From contig CP136067.1 in assembly GCA_032622095.1 (NCBI GenBank), positions 92,120,707 to 92,184,706 of the forward strand: a stretch of DNA of 64,000 nucleotides, read 5' to 3'. The DNA is from Siphonodentalium dalli. Its lineage: Eukaryota > Mollusca > Scaphopoda > Gadilida > Siphonodentaliidae. A program made the translations under genes and the position numbers. Below, piece by piece: positions 58,555 through 64,000 of the stretch. Under the pieces are notes generated by a model, which was not told the origin of the DNA, did no database searches, and saw nothing but the letters and a program-made list of their open reading frames with translations. How positions within the stretch are numbered: the stretch's first letter is position 1; every line of letters starts with the position of its first letter.

Positions 58555-59011
58555 TGTAATACTTTCAGACGACGTCGATGTATGTAAGTAGGGTTAATCG
58601 TAGCTGAAATTCAATGTCTTTAGCTGAAATGCCGGTGTCCTAATCTTCTGGGAATTATAACTCTGAGTGGATGACCTATAATTATGGGTCATTGACTTTT
58701 AGAGTTAAATGCTTTGTCAAAGCGGATTATTAATTGTCCATCTGGTTTGATGTAAGCGACACGTGTCCCAGTCAGATCACGACATTTGGTGGCTAAGGGC
58801 GTTGGCCTTTTCAGCGGATATATACTAGGAGAGCCAAGCTCTCGGAGACTCTTGCTCAGACTCTCGACTCGAATGCATTAGCGAGAAACCATTTTATTAC
58901 ACTTTTCTCCGTGGCCACCTGATGTGACTATTGTAAATATTTGTACAATAAAATTCATCAACGTGTTTCCGAGAATTCCAACTTAATGGTTAGAACCTGG
59001 GGAGTGCTACA
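58555..59011. repeat. 5' LTR (as drawn)
   Basis: Contains GATATATACTAGGAG (58817) as a possible TATA box and AATAAA at 58947-58952. It has a 20-bp stretch (around AAAGCGGATTATTAATTGTC) that the 3' LTR lacks, bounded by TTTGTC. Confidence 0.85.
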
Positions 59012-62000
59012 TTCCCAAGATGATGCCGTGAGCTAGGACATTTCTTGGAATTCTTGGACAGGTGGTCACGGAAGAAAAATATGGAGGAAATTAAATGGAC
59101 GAAATAAGGTATATATGAGGCAATTTGCAATTCATTGGCTGGTTCACCTGGTTCACAATCCGTATAGCTATTAGGTCGTTTATCTTTGGTTTAAAATTGT
59201 TGTGCCAATTTTGTCATATAAAGTATACTTAGAAACTACTGTTGTGCCAATATGTTTATTTCAAGTTGTTTCAATAATCGTTGTGCCGATTAGAAATAAA
59301 TGATATCTAGTCTTAATTTTTGTGTAAATTGGCTGAACTCTTCAGGAGTCGAGTTATCATGGTTTAAAACTTCCATATAAGGTATTCTTAGAAACTACCG
59401 TTGCGTCAGTATGCTTATTTCGAGTTGTTGTTTCAAAAATCGTTGTGCCGATTTGAAATAAAGATTGGGTTATTTTTTCTTGAGCTATTAGTGAATAGTC
59501 TAAATACATGTATGACACATGTTGCTATATATAATTTTAATTACTGGGATAACAATTTTGTGTCCAGGCTATGGTATCCAAGAATTGGATAAGAATTGAT
59601 GTCACATTATACACAGATCAGTCGCAGTAAATTATTAAATTATGCATGTTAGAGATTTTTTTCTATACAAGGCATGCTAGGAAATTACCGTTATGGTTGG
59701 CGTTTTTCTATGTCGAGTTGTTATTTATCAACTATATAGGAAATAATCGCTGGAATATAATGTGTGTCCATCGTTATATGGTATCCAAATTGATAAGATT
59801 GATTTTACAATCTACACGTGAAGATTCCAGTGAATTATTCAATGAGGCATATATATACAGAGGTAGTGAATATGCCGCAGTTGTGTGTCTGTTTGATTTT
59901 AAACAAGCGAGTTTGGTTGAACATTTTCAGAGAAAAGAAATCTGTCACAAGGTTATTGTTAAATAATTTAAACAGTGTCTTTGATGCCTATTATGGTCTA
60001 TATAGTAGGAGTTTGTCAAAATGCAAAAGTAGTCTGGTTTGATATAAGTTTTGGTTTTGAGAAAAGAACTTTATACATCATTTAGTTTGTTCTGAGCAAG
60101 TTGAAGGCTTTTACATATAGTATTAACGCACCTTTGGTAAACTTGTTTGAGGTTGAATAAATTATTTTTGAATAATGTGAGTCACTAAACAAAAATGTTC
60201 TAGGAAATTCTGGTTATACAAGTACTAAATTGTCACACCTTATCCAGGTTATATAGGTATTAAAATTACTGATGATTTTAGGATGTTGTCAAGTTAATCA
60301 GTATGATTTTAGTGAGTTCTGGTTTTGAACGAATTGTGGGTGCAATTTCTGTTAAGGCTGTTCTGTCGGTCAATTGAGCATATAATATTAAGTTTATTGT
60401 GCTCAGATTATCAATTCGAAATCATTGGTCATTTATGACAGTTTGTCAAGAAAACTGGTTGCGTCCAGCGAGATATATCTTTAAATAAAAGAAATTAGTT
60501 GAAGTAATTCGGAAAATTTTAAATTACAGACATTATAGTCACTTGAAGTTTGAAGTATGGTTTGGGAATGTTCAATTTAGCCAAATGATTCCAATGTTTT
60601 GCAAGAATATCTACACGGATGGTCCAAGGTATTTTGTGTTATGACACACCCGGATTGGGTTAAAATGTCGATTTTAAAAATAGATAGATCGCTGTACATG
60701 TATCGCCATTGTATATAGGCGTTATCAAAATGGTTTTAATGTGTTCAAGTTTCGAACAAACCAAAGTTGATCAGAGTTGACAAGTCGGAAAGTCAGAAAT
60801 GTAACTGAATAATCAATTATGGTATGCCCATACACGAAAAGAATGGCTAGAAAATTGATTATGCCATACTAAAATCTGTTCCGGGTATTCTGAGAGTGTC
60901 TGTAAGTAATAAACCAGACTAACATGCTACCAGCATGTCTAAAATGTTTGTTGACGGCACCGAATACACGGAATAGAATAGAAACAAAGAAGGAACTTAC
61001 CTTTAACGGAATTTAAATGGATCCGAAAATAGTCCTATTAATTCCATGGAAGATATACGGACTAAGGACACAAATTGAACCATAACTATTTTGAAAACTT
61101 TGTCATTAAGAAATATATCCGTTCCCAAAGAAAATTTGTATACAACAGCTGTACAGCACCAACGAGACCCTATTAGGAACGTATAGTCCATGTGCATGAT
61201 TTGGTGATTTTGAGATAAATCCACCCCCTTTGTAAGATCCATACAAATTGTTGTGGTCAAAATTAGTGAATGCCGCAGTGCTCGTCTATTCAAAACACCA
61301 GATTAAAATCTTGCCTTAGGGCATCAATTATTGAGGCTAGCTATCGAACAGGGGACTGAGTTGACCTTTGAAGATTATTCAAGCGTGCTGAATTAATTAT
61401 GGGGTTTGTGTTGTAGTCTGAATTAAAGTGGTAAAAATGGTCGTTAGCAATGGTCAGAAAAGCTATCGATTTTTGTTAAAGGAACATGTGGATGAAAATT
61501 AGCTTACGCATTTCGTTTAAAAGTGGTCTGAGGTCATGAAAATAAAAGTTGTATAGTGAACCATTGAATTGTTTTAAAGGGACATAACATATATAATAAT
61601 GTAATGTAGGTTGTATAAAAATCCCATATATAATTAGCTATGTGAACCAATTAGCCAAGCAAATTGTCTCAGGGGTTGTACATTTTATTCCGTTGTTTCA
61701 CAAGGAATAACTATATATGAAATATTTGACATTTATGTAAAATGTCCGTAATTGGTGTGGGTGTTACATGATAGTTGTTAGAATTACTAGCTGACAAGCT
61801 ATAGATTACTCGACGGGTATGCCCAAATACGGGGCCCGTGATATTTGATTTGGCGTTCCAAGTTTATGAAATCGTGCTTTGACACAAATGACGAGATTTG
61901 ACTTGTCGGCGCTAATGATGTTGTAAAACGTTTATGTAATAGAGCATTAAGTTACATGCTGGTATACATGGAGATGTTTAGTTTGGCATTCCAGGTTAAT

Positions 62001-62804
62001 GGATAGCGATTTTTACGTGACATGCGTGATTCGACACGCAGTGCCAAAGATTTCTAAAATCTCAGTTGATAGAGCATTTGTGCAAGATCGTTTTGTACCA
62101 TGCTCGTATTTGTAGAAGCTTGGAGCCAAATTAAAATGTGAATTGGTTAGATTGTCATTTCAAGGTTGAAATCGTGTTCTACACGTATAAGCGTGTTGTA
62201 ACGCTATTGACATTACCCAGATAATTCATTTCAGTTCTTACACAACGTATATGAAGTCCTTTCCACTAGACAGTATTGAACCTTTATTTATGCCCAAATT
62301 CAAGATCGAGTTGAACTTTATTCATCTTTCGTATCGAAACAAGGCAAATATAACCCTCCACAGGAAGTCAAATTCTGGATATTAAACCATATTGATCCTT
62401 TGTCAAATGTCGCCCGAATTCAAGGTCAAATTGAAATTCATTCCAATTTTCGTACCGACACAAGGCGATTATTTGAACATAGCTATGACGATGGGATCGA
62501 CGCCTCTATCGTTTGGATCTGGATCCGCTGGTTATTCGGAATGGAGCCAGGACGAACAGAGTTAATAGGGAGGCCACTATAAACTCCCAACACGGAATGA
62601 GAAGCTAATATTCCAGGATGGTGCCATTCTCCTGTTCGGAACAATTCCTGCTATCGACGATTCGGATTATGACCTTCATGTGTTAAAACTTATGTTTTAC
62701 TGTGTTACGTGTATATTACAAATGGGATAGTTTGGATCTCCACTCACGGAATTATCAAGTTGTTTGTCTTAGGACAAAAATCTTGAAAAAGGTGATGAGA
62801 GTTA
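59012..62804. other. Interior of the LTR element, no recognised coding region
   Basis: The longest open frames (59646-59966, 61003-61293, 62400-62582) show no domain motif. Sequence is AT-rich and unique-looking apart from the tandem pieces near 59200-59700. Confidence 0.6.
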
Positions 62805-63241
62805 TGTAATACTTTCAGACGACGTCGACGTATGTAAGTAGGGTTAATCGTAGCTGAAAGTTCAATGTCTTTAGCTGAAATACGGTGTCCTAATCTTCTG
62901 GGAATTATAACTCTGAGTGGATGACCTATAATTATGGGTCATTGACTTTTAGACTTAAATGCTTTGTCCATCTGGTTTGATGTAAGCGACACGTGTCCCA
63001 GTCAGATCACGACATTTGGTGGCTAAGGGCGTTGGCCTTTTCAGCGGATATATACTAGGAGAGCCAAGCTCTCGGAGACTCTTGCTCAGACTCTCGACTC
63101 GAACGCATTAGCGAGAAACCATGTTATTACACTTTTCTCTGTGGCCACCTGATGTGACTATTGTAAATATTTGTACAATAAAATTCATCAACGTGTTTCC
63201 GAGAATTCCGACTTAATGGTTAGAACCTGGGGAGTGCTACA
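62805..63241. repeat. 3' LTR (as drawn)
   Basis: Differs from the other LTR by about eight single-base changes, two or three tiny indels and the missing 20 bp, so roughly 98 percent identical outside the gap. AATAAA is at 63177-63182. Confidence 0.85.
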
Positions 63242-63765
63242 CTGATTCATACAAGCTATTGGTTACTTCTATAAACCTACCTGTGTGATTGGTATATATA
63301 TATATCGAGCCGATCTATACAAGCTATCTGTTACTTCTATAAACATACCTGTGTGATTGGTATATATATCGAGCCGATCTATACAATCCATCGGTTACTT
63401 CTATAAACCTACCTGTGTTACTGGTATATATATCGAGCTGATTCATACAAGCTATCGGTTACTTCTATAAACCTACATGTGTGATTGGTATATATATCGA
63501 TCCGATCTATACAAGCTATCGGTTACTTCAATAAACCTGCCTTTGTGGTTGGTATATTGATCAGCTCGATATATATATATATATACATACACACACGTAT
63601 ATATCGAGCTGATCCATACTATGTGTAACACATATAAACCTACCTGCGTGGTTGGTATATATATATATATATGAAGCTGAACCATACAATCTGTTTGTCA
63701 CCTATTTGGATTTGTCACCTATCCACCTATATGCGTGGTTGGTATTTATCAATATATATATATCA
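63242..63765. repeat. ~64-bp satellite, right part
   Basis: Seven to eight units of CTATACAAGCTATCGGTTAC plus TTCTATAAACCTACCTGTG and GGTATATATATCGAGC. TATA runs vary in length between units. It continues the array at 58450. Confidence 0.88.
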
Positions 63766-64000
63766 GAATCATATTTAGAATGTCGACAACAGAGAGTATT
63801 TATAGATAATGTTAGTTCAGACTGGAAATGCATATCAGCGGGCGTGCTCCAGGGGTAAATAATCGGGCCGCTATTATTTCTTATTTATATAAATGACTTA
63901 AGCAACAAAATAGTGTGCAACATCCGTCTTTTTGCAGATGACACATCGATATACTTATGTGTTGAAAACCCAACTCTCGCCGCTGAAATAATTAACAAAG
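63760..64000 (+). pseudogene. LINE reverse transcriptase fragment, window edge
   Basis: The frame reads SYLECRQQRVFIDNVSSDWK, then ISAGVLQG, a TAA stop, and IIGPLLFLIYINDL, followed by the catalytic motif RLFADDTSIYL. These are motifs B and C of a LINE polymerase. The stop lies exactly where the Ser of QGS normally stands in motif B, so this copy is inactive. The left edge adjoins the 64-bp satellite; the right edge runs out of the window. It differs from the LINE at 4463-9586, which has TADD in motif C. Confidence 0.85.

Larger units (their letters stand above)
58555..63241. mobile_element. Non-coding LTR retrotransposon (LARD-like)
   Basis: Direct repeats of 457 bp (58555-59011) and 437 bp (62805-63241) start TGTAATACTTTCAGACG and end GGGAGTGCTACA, the TG...CA form of LTRs. 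A CTGA duplication flanks the element (58551-58554 and 63242-63245). Just before the 3' LTR is a purine-rich stretch GAAAAAGGTGATGAGAG, a possible polypurine tract. The 3.8-kb interior has no gag, protease, reverse transcriptase or integrase frame that I can recognise; it contains loose tandem units (CATATAAAGTATACTTAGAA at 59216, relatives at 59374 and 59662). It must therefore depend on another element. No primer-binding tRNA could be assigned. Confidence 0.82.

Noticed and set aside
1-64000. tRNA, rRNA or snRNA genes
   Set aside because: No cloverleaf with matching A and B box words, and no rRNA-like conserved stretch was noticed by eye. A covariance-model scan would be decisive and was not possible.

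Overview
This is a eukaryotic, AT-rich, repeat-dominated stretch, most likely from a mollusc or another lophotrochozoan. Three things point that way: spliced C-type lectin and PAN-type exons, several families of non-LTR retrotransposon, and repeat modules built on GTCC and 'agagttatggccctt' that resemble repeats I associate with bivalve and gastropod DNA. The phylum is an inference from style, not a proven assignment. I see no operons, bacterial signals, CRISPR array, rRNA or tRNA.

Only one host gene can be followed. On the + strand four exons (19791-19935, 22688-22932, 29557-29622, 38190-38389) have GT-AG introns whose phases (2, 1, 1) agree, and they run without a stop into a conserved terminal TGA. 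They encode the two halves of a C-type lectin-like domain, a 22-codon linker and a C-terminal cysteine-patterned PAN/apple-like segment. The 5' part of the gene was not found. A paralogous last exon lies on the - strand at 52535-52731, so two related genes converge tail to tail.

Layout. 1-3381: an old dispersed repeat and a 25-bp minisatellite. 3382-10640: an A-L-A-L-A structure, where A is a ~1.05-kb segment and L a 5'-truncated LINE; copies are almost identical and spaced 3,089 bp. 10551-13270: two terminal-inverted-repeat (TIR) elements, the second split by another LINE. 14072-19440: TIR elements, palindromes and hairpin modules. 19791-38389: the lectin gene, with introns packed with MITEs (TTAA-flanked, hAT-like, foldback), an ~0.8-kb 33-bp minisatellite that starts inside exon 3, and a 3.3-kb minisatellite of 25/27-bp units. 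39048-51826: long-TIR elements, more MITE copies and LINE remnants. 52535-56450: the second PAN-like exon and degenerate satellites. 57071-58170: a LINE tail split by a 130-bp tandem repeat. 58555-63241: a full LTR element with no recognisable coding region, inserted into a ~64-bp satellite. 63760-64000: a LINE reverse transcriptase fragment running off the window.

The most notable points are the minisatellite that grew out of an exon-intron junction and carries a copy of the splice-donor sequence in most units, the LINE with a kilobase-scale flanking duplication, the two-hairpin module shared by unrelated TIR elements, and the non-coding LTR element. All calls come from reading the sequence by eye; no alignment or database search was run.
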